Assembly: GCF_004327985.1 (NCBI RefSeq)
Contig: NZ_SJDL01000005.1
Location: forward strand, 62,001-126,000
From: Marinobacter halodurans
GTDB taxonomy: Bacteria; Pseudomonadota; Gammaproteobacteria; Pseudomonadales; Oleiphilaceae
Direction: 5' to 3'
DNA: 64,000 nt
In this document: positions 44,294 to 53,037 of the stretch, piece by piece
Layout of the letters: every line of letters begins with the position of its first letter
Numbering within the stretch: position 1 is the first letter of the stretch
Position numbers and translations under genes: made by a program
The notes under the pieces: generated by a model
The model's input: the letters and a program-made list of their open reading frames with translations, nothing else
What the model was told of the DNA's origin: nothing
The model's database searches: none

Positions 44294-45748
44294 ATGAAAC
44301 AAGCGATTCATCAATTGATGGACGAGCAGGATGGCCTCGGTCTGGCTGACAAGGTCCGTCGCAAGGAGATTAAAGCCAGCGAACTGGTAGAGGCTGTCAT
44401 TGAGCGGATAGAAGCGGTAAACCCGCAGCTCAATGCGCTGGCGGAACCGCTCTACGATCAGGCAATGACGGTGGCGAAGTCGGGGGTGGGCAAGGATCAA
44501 CCGTTCTGCGGTGTTCCCACCCTTGTGAAGGACCTCTTCTCTCCCGTCAAAGGCGCGCGGATGGCCAGCGGCTCCTTTGCCCTGGGAGAGGCGCGTCCGG
44601 ACGTGGAAGCCGAGGCGGTCTCCCGTTTGCGGCGTGCCGGCTGTGTCCTGGTTGGTACCAGTACGGCGCCGGAATTCGGCACCTCGTACACCACCGAGTC
44701 CACTCGGTTTGGCGCCACCCGCAATCCCTGGGATACCACCCGCAGTGCGGGAGGATCCAGTGGTGGCGCCGCGGCCCTGGTGGCGGCCCGGGTGGTGCCG
44801 TTTGCGCATGGCAATGATGGCGGCGGCTCCCTGCGTGTGCCGGCCTCGTGCTGTGGCGTATTCGGTCTCAAGCCAACCCGGGGGAGGATGCCCTCGGGGC
44901 CTATGGTGGGTGAGGGCTGGGGCGGCATGGGAACCCCTCATGCCATCACGATGTCTGTGCGGGACAGCGCGGCGCTGCTCGATGCGACAAGTGGAGCCGA
45001 CCTCGGGGCGCCTTACGCTTCGCCGGAACAGGGAGCGTCATTCCTGAGCGCCGTTGATCGTCCTCCCGGGACGCTGCGCATTGCGCTGGTTGAAGACCTG
45101 TCGCCCTGGTCTTCCGATGCCGATGCGCTTGAGGCGGTCCGATTCACCGCAGAACTGTGTCGCATGCTCGGGCACGAAGTCGAACACACGACATTGCCGG
45201 TCAACCTGCCTGAATTCCTGGATAATGCATTCAATATCATCGCGCCCAATACGCTGCATTTCCTGAATGAACTGGGTGGTATGCGTGGCGCCCCGGTCCA
45301 TGACGATGAACTGGAACCCCGCACAAGGGTCATGCTCCGGGAAAAAGGCCGTATTGATGCAACGAAATACATTGCGGCCATTGATTACAACCACGCACTG
45401 GGTCGTTCAATGGCGAACTTCATGCGTGATTACGATGTCATCCTGACGCCCTGCCTGACCCGGAAACCGCCTTTAATCGGCGAGCTGGACAAGTTCGATG
45501 ATACCGTCAGCCTTGAGGACATCATGACGCAGTTCCACAGCTACTCGCCCTTTACGGCGATCTTCAACGCCACCGGCCAGCCGGCCATGTCGGTGCCGCT
45601 GCACTGGACCAGGGACAACCTGCCTGTTGGCAGCCATTTTGCCGCACGATTCGGAGATGAAAGTACGTTGTTGTCATTGGCCGCTCAGCTTGAGCGGTTG
45701 CATCCCTGGTGGGGCAAGACACCGCCCGTCAATGCCATGCATCGGTGA
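44294..45748 (+). CDS. amidase (amidase-signature family)
   Basis: 484-residue amidase-signature hydrolase. The Ser-cisSer-Lys triad is visible: Lys79 in VPTLVKDLF, cis-Ser155 in [14 protein letters not shown], nucleophile Ser179 in [13 protein letters not shown]. The rest is unlike GatA in that the operon has no gatB/gatC. 6-aminohexanoate-cyclic-dimer hydrolase and related amide hydrolases share this layout. Last gene of the channel-MFS-amidase operon; a strong terminator follows at 45922. The substrate is unknown. Confidence 0.9.
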   Translation: MKQAIHQLMDEQDGLGLADKVRRKEIKASELVEAVIERIEAVNPQLNALAEPLYDQAMTVAKSGVGKDQPFCGVPTLVKDLFSPVKGARMASGSFALGEARPDVEAEAVSRLRRAGCVLVGTSTAPEFGTSYTTESTRFGATRNPWDTTRSAGGSSGGAAALVAARVVPFAHGNDGGGSLRVPASCCGVFGLKPTRGRMPSGPMVGEGWGGMGTPHAITMSVRDSAALLDATSGADLGAPYASPEQGASFLSAVDRPPGTLRIALVEDLSPWSSDADALEAVRFTAELCRMLGHEVEHTTLPVNLPEFLDNAFNIIAPNTLHFLNELGGMRGAPVHDDELEPRTRVMLREKGRIDATKYIAAIDYNHALGRSMANFMRDYDVILTPCLTRKPPLIGELDKFDDTVSLEDIMTQFHSYSPFTAIFNATGQPAMSVPLHWTRDNLPVGSHFAARFGDESTLLSLAAQLERLHPWWGKTPPVNAMHR

Positions 45749-45777
45749 GGTAACGGGCCTGATGGTGGCCCGGTCCC

Positions 45778-45810
45778 GCTCGCGGCCATGTCGCGGAATT
45801 GGCCGCGAGC
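45778..45810. other. long hairpin after the amidase gene
   Basis: Perfect 11-base arms (GCTCGCGGCCA and complement), 11-base loop, no T-run. Possibly a 3' stabiliser or part of a two-step termination region with 45922. Confidence 0.4.
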
Positions 45811-45921
45811 AGGGATTTCGACGGGCCACTATGGAATCGACGACATCGGGCAGGAACAGGTGTGCCTCGGATCGGACGCGTCCCGGAACGATCCTATCAG
45901 CGTAGTGGCGTGTCCACGTTT

Positions 45922-45949
45922 GCCGGCGATTGGCTCGCCGGCTTTTTTT
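45922..45949 (+). terminator. rho-independent terminator of the amidase operon
   Basis: Perfect 8-bp stem (GCCGGCGA and complement), 5-base loop, followed by seven Ts on the plus strand. It ends the AraC/channel/MFS/amidase direction before the convergent gene at 46375. Confidence 0.85.
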
Positions 45950-45991
45950 CCCGAAAAACAGGCATCCGGGGTTCCCCCCAATCCCTGGCCG

Positions 45992-46375
45992 CTAGAACAT
46001 GGTGTTGTCGTCGTCCTCCGAGGTTTCCGGTAGGGCCGACAGGTCGAGAGGGCGGATTTCGCCCATCCAGATTGCCCGATCGCGATGGTCAATCAGTTCT
46101 TGTCCCGTAATCGGGTGAATAAACACGGTCAGGCCGCCGCGATTCAGTGTCAGCCAGGAGATAACGTCCCCGAACAGCGCGGCCCGGAATGCCAACTGAC
46201 AACTCCAGTCCGGATGGGGGCCAACGGGCCTTTGATGTATCCGGCCCTGTTTTAGTCCGGGAAAGCGTTTGGCGGCGAGGTCGCACAACGCTTCGGCTTC
46301 ACCCAGGGTTTGTTCGTTGAAGTAGACGTGAGCGTGCCAGCCCTTTATTGAAGCCGGTTCTTTCGGTTGGGCCAT
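45992..46375 (-). CDS. DOPA 4,5-dioxygenase family protein (small type)
   Basis: 127 residues of the small DOPA_dioxygen family, unrelated in fold to LigB. It shows the metal-binding style motifs HAHVYF (about residue 14), the GPHPDW segment and FIHPITG (about 86). Fungal members cleave DOPA extradiolically; bacterial members have little characterised function. Single gene on its own, convergent with the amidase operon. Confidence 0.85.
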   Translation of the reverse strand: MAQPKEPASIKGWHAHVYFNEQTLGEAEALCDLAAKRFPGLKQGRIHQRPVGPHPDWSCQLAFRAALFGDVISWLTLNRGGLTVFIHPITGQELIDHRDRAIWMGEIRPLDLSALPETSEDDDNTMF

Positions 46376-46624
46376 CAGCTGCTACCTGTGACAGTGGGAA
46401 TGTAGTCGGAATATAACATAGCATCCATACGGCACAGGTTGCGGTAGGCAAGAGGCTGTGGGGCATTAAGGGTAGCGCGTAGGGGACTTGCTACAGCCCC
46501 GGCAGGGGCCGTCAGGGACTTAATGAGTGAAAGATGCATCTAATCCCTTTATATTATCGGGTTGGCGCGGCTGCCGATCCGTCGGCTCAAATGATCGGGA
46601 TGAGTGGTAAGAGGTGTTTAGGCA

Positions 46625-47323
46625 ATGAGTGGGCTTCGGGATGCCAATCCCTTTCAGCGGGAAACCCTGGCCCTGATCCGTCGTTTGATTCCGTCAAGTG
46701 GCTTGGCCTTTTTCCTCGTAAATCCGGATATGCAGCACAGCGGTGCCCTGCTGTATAACATGGACCCCGACGCAGAGCGTGAGTATCGAACGGAATACGG
46801 CGCACTGGATCCGCTCAATCCGGAACGCTTCGCCGGCAGCGATGTGACGGTTGTTACACTGGATTCCCGCATCGCCCCCCACTTCCTGAGGCAGACCCTC
46901 TATTACCAGAAATTCATGGTGCGCCATAACCATCGCTTTGTGGCCGACATGTTCTTCCGGCGCGAGGGCAGGATCATTGCGGGGCTGAGCATCCTGAGAG
47001 AAGAGGAGATGGGCGACTTTCGCCCTGACGAGTTGCAACTGCTACGCAACGTGCAGCCGTTCATCGAGCACACCCTCAACTCGATATACCTGCCCCGACG
47101 CGATCAGGAACGCCAGGGCTTCGCCGATAGATACGATCTGACGGAGCGAGAGCTGGATGTGCTGGAGTGTGTCCTGCGCGGCTGTGCCAACAAGGATATC
47201 GCGACCCAGTTGTCCCTGGGACTGGCCACGATAAAAACCCACCTGCACCACATTTTCCACAAGACCGGGGTTCGCGCCCGCAGCGAACTGGTCGCCAAGG
47301 TGATGTCCGACCTGAACGCCTGA
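46625..47323 (+). CDS. LuxR-family regulator, copy A
   Basis: 232 residues: an N-terminal sensor domain of about 160 residues (GALDPLNPERFAG, FFRREGRIIAGLSILREEEMG) and a C-terminal LuxR/FixJ HTH (LTERELDVLECVLRGCANKDIATQLSLGLATIKTHLHHIF). No phospho-acceptor domain or clear acyl-homoserine-lactone motif. It resembles the regulator at 52189 in layout, including the xDPLxPxRF motif. It precedes the PLP enzyme/kinase pair by 104 bases on the same strand. Confidence 0.88.
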   Translation: MSGLRDANPFQRETLALIRRLIPSSGLAFFLVNPDMQHSGALLYNMDPDAEREYRTEYGALDPLNPERFAGSDVTVVTLDSRIAPHFLRQTLYYQKFMVRHNHRFVADMFFRREGRIIAGLSILREEEMGDFRPDELQLLRNVQPFIEHTLNSIYLPRRDQERQGFADRYDLTERELDVLECVLRGCANKDIATQLSLGLATIKTHLHHIFHKTGVRARSELVAKVMSDLNA

Positions 47324-47427
47324 ACCTGCCAATGTCCACCCTTCGGTGGATGCCGAATAAAACCCTGGATCGAGATACTGCACGCTGAATCAGTCGATGA
47401 CTTCCAACTGAGGAGGCGAGTATCGCT

Positions 47428-48735
47428 ATGGCCGATAATCGGGCTCAGGATCTTCTTTCCAGAAGATACCGTGTCATGGGGCATCACACCCCGCTGTTCT
47501 ACGAGAAGCCGCTGCACCTGGTGCGTGGCGAGGGGGTCTGGCTTTGGGATAACGAGGGCAATCGTTATCTGGATGCCTACAACAACGTACCCCACGTAGG
47601 GCACTGTCATCCCCGCGTCGTCGAGGCATTAAGCCGCCAGGCGGGGACGCTGAATATCCACACCCGCTACCTGCACAACAATATTGTCGACTATCTGGAA
47701 CGGCTTACCTCAACCTTCGATGAAGGTCTCCAGATGGCCATGCTGACCTGCACCGGCAGCGAAGCCAACGAGCTTGCCCTGCGTATGGCGCGGTTCTGTA
47801 CCGGAGGGCAGGGGGTCATCGTTACCGACTTCGCCTACCACGGCAACACGGAGGCGGTCTCCGAGATTGGAACGGCCTTTATGCCGGAGGCGAAGACAAC
47901 CCGGCGCGTCAAGGCATTCCCGATCCCTGACTCCTATCGACCGCTGGATGGCCTGGGTGGCGAGCCACTGGCGCAGGCCTATGCCGACCGTGTCCAGCAG
48001 GCTATCGATGCCTTTCATGCCGAAGGGATGAACGTCGCCGGGATATTGGTCTGTCCCGACTTCGCCAACGAGGGGCTGCTGAATGTGCCGCCGGGTTTCC
48101 TAGAGAAGGCAGTGACGAAAGTGCGCCAGGCTGGCGGTGTTTTCATTGCCGATGAGGTGCAGGCCGGTTTTGGCCGCAGTGGCCGGCATTTCTGGGCCCA
48201 TCAGTGGTACGACGTCACGCCCGATATAGTGACCATGGGTAAACCCATGGGGAACGGGCATCCTCTGGCTGGCGTGGTCGCACGCCCCGACATGATCGAG
48301 GCTTTCAGCCGGGAATCCATGTATTTCAATACATTCGGTGGGACGCCTGTTTCCTGCGCCGTCGGCATAGCCGTTCTCGATGCCATTGAAGAAGACAACC
48401 TCATGCAGAATGCCGTCACCACCGGCGCCTACGTGGCCGACGGTCTGCGCAGGCTGCAGCAAAAGCATGAGCTGATTGGCGATGTGCGCGAACTGGGGAT
48501 GTTCTTCGGCGTCGAGCTGGTTCGTGATCGCAAGGCGAAGACACCGGCCAGTACCGAGTCCCGCCGAATCATCAACCTGATGCGCGACAAAGGCGTGCTG
48601 GTCAGCACGATCGGCGTACACGACGCCATTCTCAAGGTGCGCCCTCCCATGCCATTCCAGCCCGGGCATGCCGATATATTGCTCAAGGCACTGGACGAGG
48701 CCCTGACCCAGGTAGCCAGTGAGGGTTCGGTATGA
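47428..48735 (+). CDS. class III PLP enzyme, likely amino-alcohol-phosphate phospho-lyase
   Basis: 435-residue class III aminotransferase-fold protein. Catalytic Lys272 in MGKPMGNGHPL, Asp242 in ADEVQAGFGR, GSEAN at 110-114. The segment NNVPHVGHCHPRVVEAL and the following NIHTRYLHNN (52-85) look like the AGXT2L group, whose known members are ethanolamine-phosphate and phosphohydroxylysine phospho-lyases rather than transaminases. The downstream gene, overlapping by 4 bases, is a kinase, as expected for that chemistry: phosphorylation then elimination of phosphate and ammonia. Transaminase activity is the alternative. Strong ribosome site GAGGAGGCGAG. Confidence 0.85.
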   Translation: MADNRAQDLLSRRYRVMGHHTPLFYEKPLHLVRGEGVWLWDNEGNRYLDAYNNVPHVGHCHPRVVEALSRQAGTLNIHTRYLHNNIVDYLERLTSTFDEGLQMAMLTCTGSEANELALRMARFCTGGQGVIVTDFAYHGNTEAVSEIGTAFMPEAKTTRRVKAFPIPDSYRPLDGLGGEPLAQAYADRVQQAIDAFHAEGMNVAGILVCPDFANEGLLNVPPGFLEKAVTKVRQAGGVFIADEVQAGFGRSGRHFWAHQWYDVTPDIVTMGKPMGNGHPLAGVVARPDMIEAFSRESMYFNTFGGTPVSCAVGIAVLDAIEEDNLMQNAVTTGAYVADGLRRLQQKHELIGDVRELGMFFGVELVRDRKAKTPASTESRRIINLMRDKGVLVSTIGVHDAILKVRPPMPFQPGHADILLKALDEALTQVASEGSV

Positions 48736-49757
48736 CTCGGTTCGAACAACTCACTCCGGACCAGCAAAGTCGCCTGCTGCTGGAGCTGGCCGGAAAATCA
48801 CTGCGTCACTGGGGCCTGGAAGGCAGTGACATCGACCTGGTGAAATACCGGGAGAATGCCGTCTACAAAATCTCGACCGCCCACGGGCGTCGGTTCGCGC
48901 TCCGGATCCATCGCCACGGCTATCACAGCGAGGCGTCGTTGCGCTCGGAGCTCGAATGGATGTCGGCGCTGCGGGAAAGCGGCATTCCGGTCCCTGAAGT
49001 CATTCCGGCGACCGACGGGCGTCTGCTCATCAGCGAATCCACCGACGCCGTCGTGAACCCCCACAATATCGACCTGTTCGCCTGGATCGACGGTTCCCCC
49101 ATGGGCTCGGTCGAGCAGGGGCTGGGGGATAACGCCGAGCAGATAACGCAGCTCTATTCGGAACTGGGGCGACTGGCGGCTCGGTTGCACAACCAGTCGA
49201 CCCGCTGGTCCATGCCGGAAGGATTCGAACGGCATGCCTGGGACCGTGACGGGTTGGTTGGAGACACGCCATTCTGGGGACGGTTCTGGGAGCTGGAGCT
49301 GCTTGATAAGCAGCAGAGGCGCCTCATGGAGCGCGTCCGCGACCGGATTGCGGAAGCGCTGTCCGGCTATGACCAGTCCCCCCAGCGTTACGGCCTGATC
49401 CACGCCGATTTTGTGCCCGAAAACCTCATGACCGAGAACGGCAACGTCCGCCTGATCGACTTCGATGATGCCGGATTCGGTTGGCACATGTTCGAGTTGG
49501 CGACGGCGCTCTACTTCATCCAGGAAGAAGCCTGCTATCCATTGGCCCGGGAAGCGCTGATTGCCGGGTACCGCCAGGAGCGCGCCCTGACGGCGGAGGA
49601 CCTGGATCGTATGGAACTGTTCCTTACGGCCAGGGGGTGTACCTATCTGGGCTGGATTCGCAGCCGCCAGGAGACAGACACCGCCCGTGAAATGGCGCCG
49701 GACCTGATCCGGCGTGCCTGCGAGCAGGCGGAGCGGTTTTTGGCGTCGGAAGGATAG
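48732..49757 (+). CDS. aminoglycoside phosphotransferase-fold kinase, likely amino-alcohol kinase
   Basis: 341-residue small-molecule kinase of the APH/choline-kinase fold. Nucleotide-binding Lys region ENAVYKI...RFALRIHRHG, catalytic loop YGLIHADFVPENLM with Asp226, metal-binding DFDD at 243-246. Same fold as homoserine kinase type II and hydroxylysine kinase. Translational coupling (ATGA) to the PLP enzyme suggests it phosphorylates the amino alcohol that the PLP enzyme then breaks down. Confidence 0.85.
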   Translation: MTRFEQLTPDQQSRLLLELAGKSLRHWGLEGSDIDLVKYRENAVYKISTAHGRRFALRIHRHGYHSEASLRSELEWMSALRESGIPVPEVIPATDGRLLISESTDAVVNPHNIDLFAWIDGSPMGSVEQGLGDNAEQITQLYSELGRLAARLHNQSTRWSMPEGFERHAWDRDGLVGDTPFWGRFWELELLDKQQRRLMERVRDRIAEALSGYDQSPQRYGLIHADFVPENLMTENGNVRLIDFDDAGFGWHMFELATALYFIQEEACYPLAREALIAGYRQERALTAEDLDRMELFLTARGCTYLGWIRSRQETDTAREMAPDLIRRACEQAERFLASEG

Positions 49758-49791
49758 GGCGATCAGAGGGCCGGCAGGCTGAATCGGGCGC

Positions 49792-49809
49792 ATCAACCCT
49801 TTGGTTGAT
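49792..49809. promoter_or_regulatory. shared palindrome ATCAACC-N4-GGTTGAT, copy 1
   Basis: Perfect 7-bp arms with CTTT spacer, 168 bases upstream of the transporter binding-protein gene. Identical arms occur at 55894 and 58965. Could be an operator; as an isolated copy it could also fold as a hairpin after the kinase gene. Confidence 0.6.
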
Positions 49810-49871
49810 GGTTATGCCCGGCGGCCTGATGCAATGTCGATATGGACTGTCGCTGATAGCTAGAGGCCCTT

Positions 49872-49911
49872 GGCACCGTCAGGACGGAGCTCCAACCGCC
49901 CTGACGGTGCC
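49872..49911. repeat. 12-bp inverted repeat upstream of the binding-protein gene
   Basis: Arms GGCACCGTCAGG (49872-49883) and complement (49900-49911), 16-base loop, ending 66 bases before the ATG at 49978. Without a T-run it is not a typical terminator; a leader RNA structure is possible. Confidence 0.4.
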
Positions 49912-49977
49912 GGGGTAGGGGAAGCCCGCCGCCAGGCAGGGCTCTCCACATTCCATTAACAATAAAAGGACAACACT

Positions 49978-50940
49978 ATGAGAAAGAAGACCAAAGCTTT
50001 TCTCTCTGGCGTAACGCTCGCAATGGCCGTTTTATTTGGGGCTGGGACGCCCGCTTTGGCGTCGGACAACTATCCAACTCGTCCGGTCAAGTTCCTGGTC
50101 CCCTGGCCTCCGGGCGACCTGGAAGATGTATTGACTCGCCTCATCGCTGAAGAGATGTCGAAGGAGAGCGGCAAACCGGCCACCGTTGTGAACCGGGCGG
50201 GTGGCGGTGGCGTTATCGGCGCCACATCGGTCGCCAATTCACGACCGGACGGCGGGATGATCGGGTCCCTCGTTGTGGATCTGGTCACCACCCAGGTCCA
50301 GGCAGGCAATACGCCCTATGCCATGAGCGATCTGGAGCCCGTCGGCATTTTCCTGGACTACCCCATGACCCTGGTGGCACGAAGCGATGCGCCGTATAAC
50401 ACATTGGCCGAGCTGGCGACCTATTCCCAGACGCACGATGTGTCACTGGGCCATTTCGGCTATGAGGCCCTGCCGACCGCCATTACGTTTAAGGCGGCCA
50501 AGGATGTCGGTATCAAGTTCGCCTCCGATGCCCCCTTCGATTCCCTCGACTGTTCCACGCTCGCAACGGGCGATGCGGATGTCATCACCGCGAACACGAT
50601 TACGGTACTGGCTTGTCTGAAATCCGGCGACGCAAAACTTCTGACGTCGTTTACGCGTAATCGGCTGAGTATTTCGCCGGACACCCCCACGCTGGCTGAA
50701 GAGACCGGCATCACGATTACGGCCTGGAACGGCCTGTTCGTCAGGAAGGGCACTCCGGAAAGCGTGAAGGAGAAAATCGCCATGTACGCCCAGAAGGCCC
50801 TCAAGACCGACCGGGCCAAGGATGTAGCAAAAAGCACGGGGGCCGGCATTTTCTGGATTGGTGAAAAAGAGGCGAAAAAGGTCATCGCTGAAGACTTTGA
50901 GACCACCAGGGAACTGATGTCGTCGATGAAAGGCAAGTAG
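49978..50940 (+). CDS. tripartite tricarboxylate transporter substrate-binding protein
   Basis: 320-residue TctC/Bug-type periplasmic binder with a signal peptide (to about residue 29, TPALAS). Typical start NYPTRPVKFLVPWPPG, then VVNRAGGGGVIGATSVANSRPDG. It captures a carboxylate or similar solute for the TctA/TctB membrane subunits at 53038-55128, which are on the other strand. Ribosome site AAAGGA. Confidence 0.93.
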   Translation: MRKKTKAFLSGVTLAMAVLFGAGTPALASDNYPTRPVKFLVPWPPGDLEDVLTRLIAEEMSKESGKPATVVNRAGGGGVIGATSVANSRPDGGMIGSLVVDLVTTQVQAGNTPYAMSDLEPVGIFLDYPMTLVARSDAPYNTLAELATYSQTHDVSLGHFGYEALPTAITFKAAKDVGIKFASDAPFDSLDCSTLATGDADVITANTITVLACLKSGDAKLLTSFTRNRLSISPDTPTLAEETGITITAWNGLFVRKGTPESVKEKIAMYAQKALKTDRAKDVAKSTGAGIFWIGEKEAKKVIAEDFETTRELMSSMKGK

Positions 50941-51172
50941 CATGACGCCTGGTCCGGATCGCCGGGAAAGGGCCGTGCATTGCGCTGCCCTTTCCTGAAT
51001 GTCTGTCTGGTCAGGCCCATGCGCGGCACCGCCATCGGATACCGGGACCGGCACTGACACCCATTCCATGACGACGTGATGTATCCGGTGACAACGGCCT
51101 CAGCCTCTGGACGGTGTCCAGCCCACCTCCTCCGAAGTAACCCGGGAAACCGAATCGAAGCGGACTTTAACT

Positions 51173-51967
51173 ATGCATGTGGACTTGACTGGCAAAGTGG
51201 CCATTGTGACAGGATCCGGCCAGGGCATTGGCGCCGGAGTCGCCAGGGTTTTCGCCGAAAACGGTGCTCGGGTCATCGTGGCGACGCGTACCGCGTCGTC
51301 CGGTGAAGAGACCGTCAGGCGTATAACGGATGCGGGAGGTTCGGCGTTCCTGCACCAGTGTGACATCGGCGATCGCGACAATGTCGCGCGCCTGGTCCGG
51401 CAGACGGTCGAGCAATTCGGCCGTATCGATATCGTTATCCATAATGCGGCGGTCTATCCCATAAGATCGATCGAATCCCTGGGTGACGAGGAACTCGAAA
51501 CGACGCTGAACGTGAACCTGAAGGCGGCCTTCTGGCTTACCCGCGAAGCGGCGCCCTATCTACGCAAGGCACCCTACGGTCGCATCATCTTCACGTCCTC
51601 GGTGACCGGGCCCAGGGTCGCCATGCCGGAGACGGCCCACTACGCCGCCTCGAAAAGCGGGTTGAATGGCTTCATTCGAACCGCGGCCATTGAGTTTGCC
51701 CGCGACAATATAACGGTCAATGGGGTCGAGCCGGGCTATATCCTGACACCCGCGATGGCTGCGCTGACCGACGAGGAAGGGCAACAGGCCATGGCAAGCC
51801 AGATCCCGGCGGGGGCGCTCGGTCAGCCGGAAGATATCGCCTACGCCATGCTCTATCTTGCCTCGGCGCAGGCCTCCTACGTGACGGGCCAGACGTTGGC
51901 TGTTGATGGCGGGTCGACCCTGCCGGAGAGCCCGGTGCTGCTGGACTCGTTCTACCGTACGCGCTGA
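51173..51967 (+). CDS. short-chain dehydrogenase/reductase
   Basis: 264-residue classical SDR: NAD(P) motif TGSGQGIG (residues about 12-19), HNAA at about 88, catalytic Ser in TSSVTGPR, Tyr-x3-Lys in HYAASKSG, and a C-terminal GQTLAVDGGSTLPESP. Family FabG-like. In this setting it may oxidise or reduce an alcohol or ketone derived from the transported compound. Substrate not readable. Confidence 0.9.
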   Translation: MHVDLTGKVAIVTGSGQGIGAGVARVFAENGARVIVATRTASSGEETVRRITDAGGSAFLHQCDIGDRDNVARLVRQTVEQFGRIDIVIHNAAVYPIRSIESLGDEELETTLNVNLKAAFWLTREAAPYLRKAPYGRIIFTSSVTGPRVAMPETAHYAASKSGLNGFIRTAAIEFARDNITVNGVEPGYILTPAMAALTDEEGQQAMASQIPAGALGQPEDIAYAMLYLASAQASYVTGQTLAVDGGSTLPESPVLLDSFYRTR

Positions 51968-52188
51968 TCGATTTCCCGGGGCGTCCCATCGATTCGTCAG
52001 GCCGGACCACGTACCGGGACCGTCCCGTCCGCAGGCTCGATGAAGGTGCGGGCGGGGACCTGGGTATTCCCGCTGTGCCTCCCTGTTCCGACCTGAATCG
52101 CCATCCAGGCTGACCTTGATGGCGGTTATACCCGTCAGCCGTTTTATGCCCATGCCCTGCAGCCCGTTTTCGGCGACGGATGTCGTCA

Positions 52189-52896
52189 TCAGTGCTCCCA
52201 GTAGAGGAGGGCGATCAGCTCGTTCTTACTGTTGATCGAGAGCTTCTGGAAAATGTGCTGTAAATGGGTTTTTACGGTGGCCAGTCCGCAATCCAGGTTA
52301 TTGGCAATCGACTTGTTGGGCAGCCCCTGCGCGACCAGCTCCACCACCATTCGTTCCTTGTTGGTCAAACCGAAGGTGTTGCAGAAGTGATCGAATTCCC
52401 TGTTCTTGGGGGATGCGCTGGTTTGCTCCAGGGAAAATTGCATGAAGTCATGGAGCTTGGTCACCTTGTGCACGTAATCGTTGTCGATATCCGGCTGGCT
52501 GGACAGGTTAAACAGGGCAAAGCCCGCGGCAAGACGATTGTCGATGCGAAGAAAGATCTCGATGATATCCCGCACGCCCCAAGGTTCGATGAACTCCTGG
52601 AAATAGGGGTGTTCATTGCGTTCGCGATAGGACACGAGATCGCACATCCTGACCACGTCAGCGCTCTTGTCGTAAAACCGTGTGGGGTAGAGTGGGTCGT
52701 ATTTATGGTAGGTGTTGAGGTATTCCCGGTGCATTGACGCCTGTACCCGGTGAGCCCGGTAGCAGACAGGCTTACCCTTTTCGTCGATGAGGTAGGAGAT
52801 GGCCTTGGGTACGTCCAGTACATTGGTGAGCAGGCCGAGGCATTCTTCCTGGAACTTGTAGAGCCCTACCGAGTGTGCCAGCGAGTTGTTATTCAT
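52189..52896 (-). CDS. LuxR-family regulator, copy B
   Basis: 235 residues, N-terminal sensor domain with KYDPLYPTRFYDKSADVV and C-terminal LuxR HTH (LTNKERMVVELVAQGLPNKSIANNLDCGLATVKTHLQHIFQKL). Similar plan to the regulator at 46625. ATG at 52896; GTG at 52905 is an alternative. Upstream is a notably AT-rich stretch with inverted repeats (52911-52953). Confidence 0.88.
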   Translation of the reverse strand: MNNNSLAHSVGLYKFQEECLGLLTNVLDVPKAISYLIDEKGKPVCYRAHRVQASMHREYLNTYHKYDPLYPTRFYDKSADVVRMCDLVSYRERNEHPYFQEFIEPWGVRDIIEIFLRIDNRLAAGFALFNLSSQPDIDNDYVHKVTKLHDFMQFSLEQTSASPKNREFDHFCNTFGLTNKERMVVELVAQGLPNKSIANNLDCGLATVKTHLQHIFQKLSINSKNELIALLYWEH

Positions 52897-52910
52897 GACA
52901 GTCACCCGTG

Positions 52911-52953
52911 CTAATTGTTATTAATATAAAGTTAACATATTAACGTTATTAGC
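52911..52953. promoter_or_regulatory. AT-rich region with nested inverted repeats
   Basis: Inner palindrome GTTAA-CATA-TTAAC (52931-52944) within an outer GCTAAT (52911-52916) ... ATTAGC (52948-52953). This is the promoter region of the LuxR gene and may hold its operator. Confidence 0.35.
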
Positions 52954-53037
52954 GCGAAAGACGGTCCCCTGTCAAGCAGAAAGGTGCGCCCGGATGGGCC
53001 CTGCTGTTGCGGGACACATCCGGCTGGCTGTTTTCCT

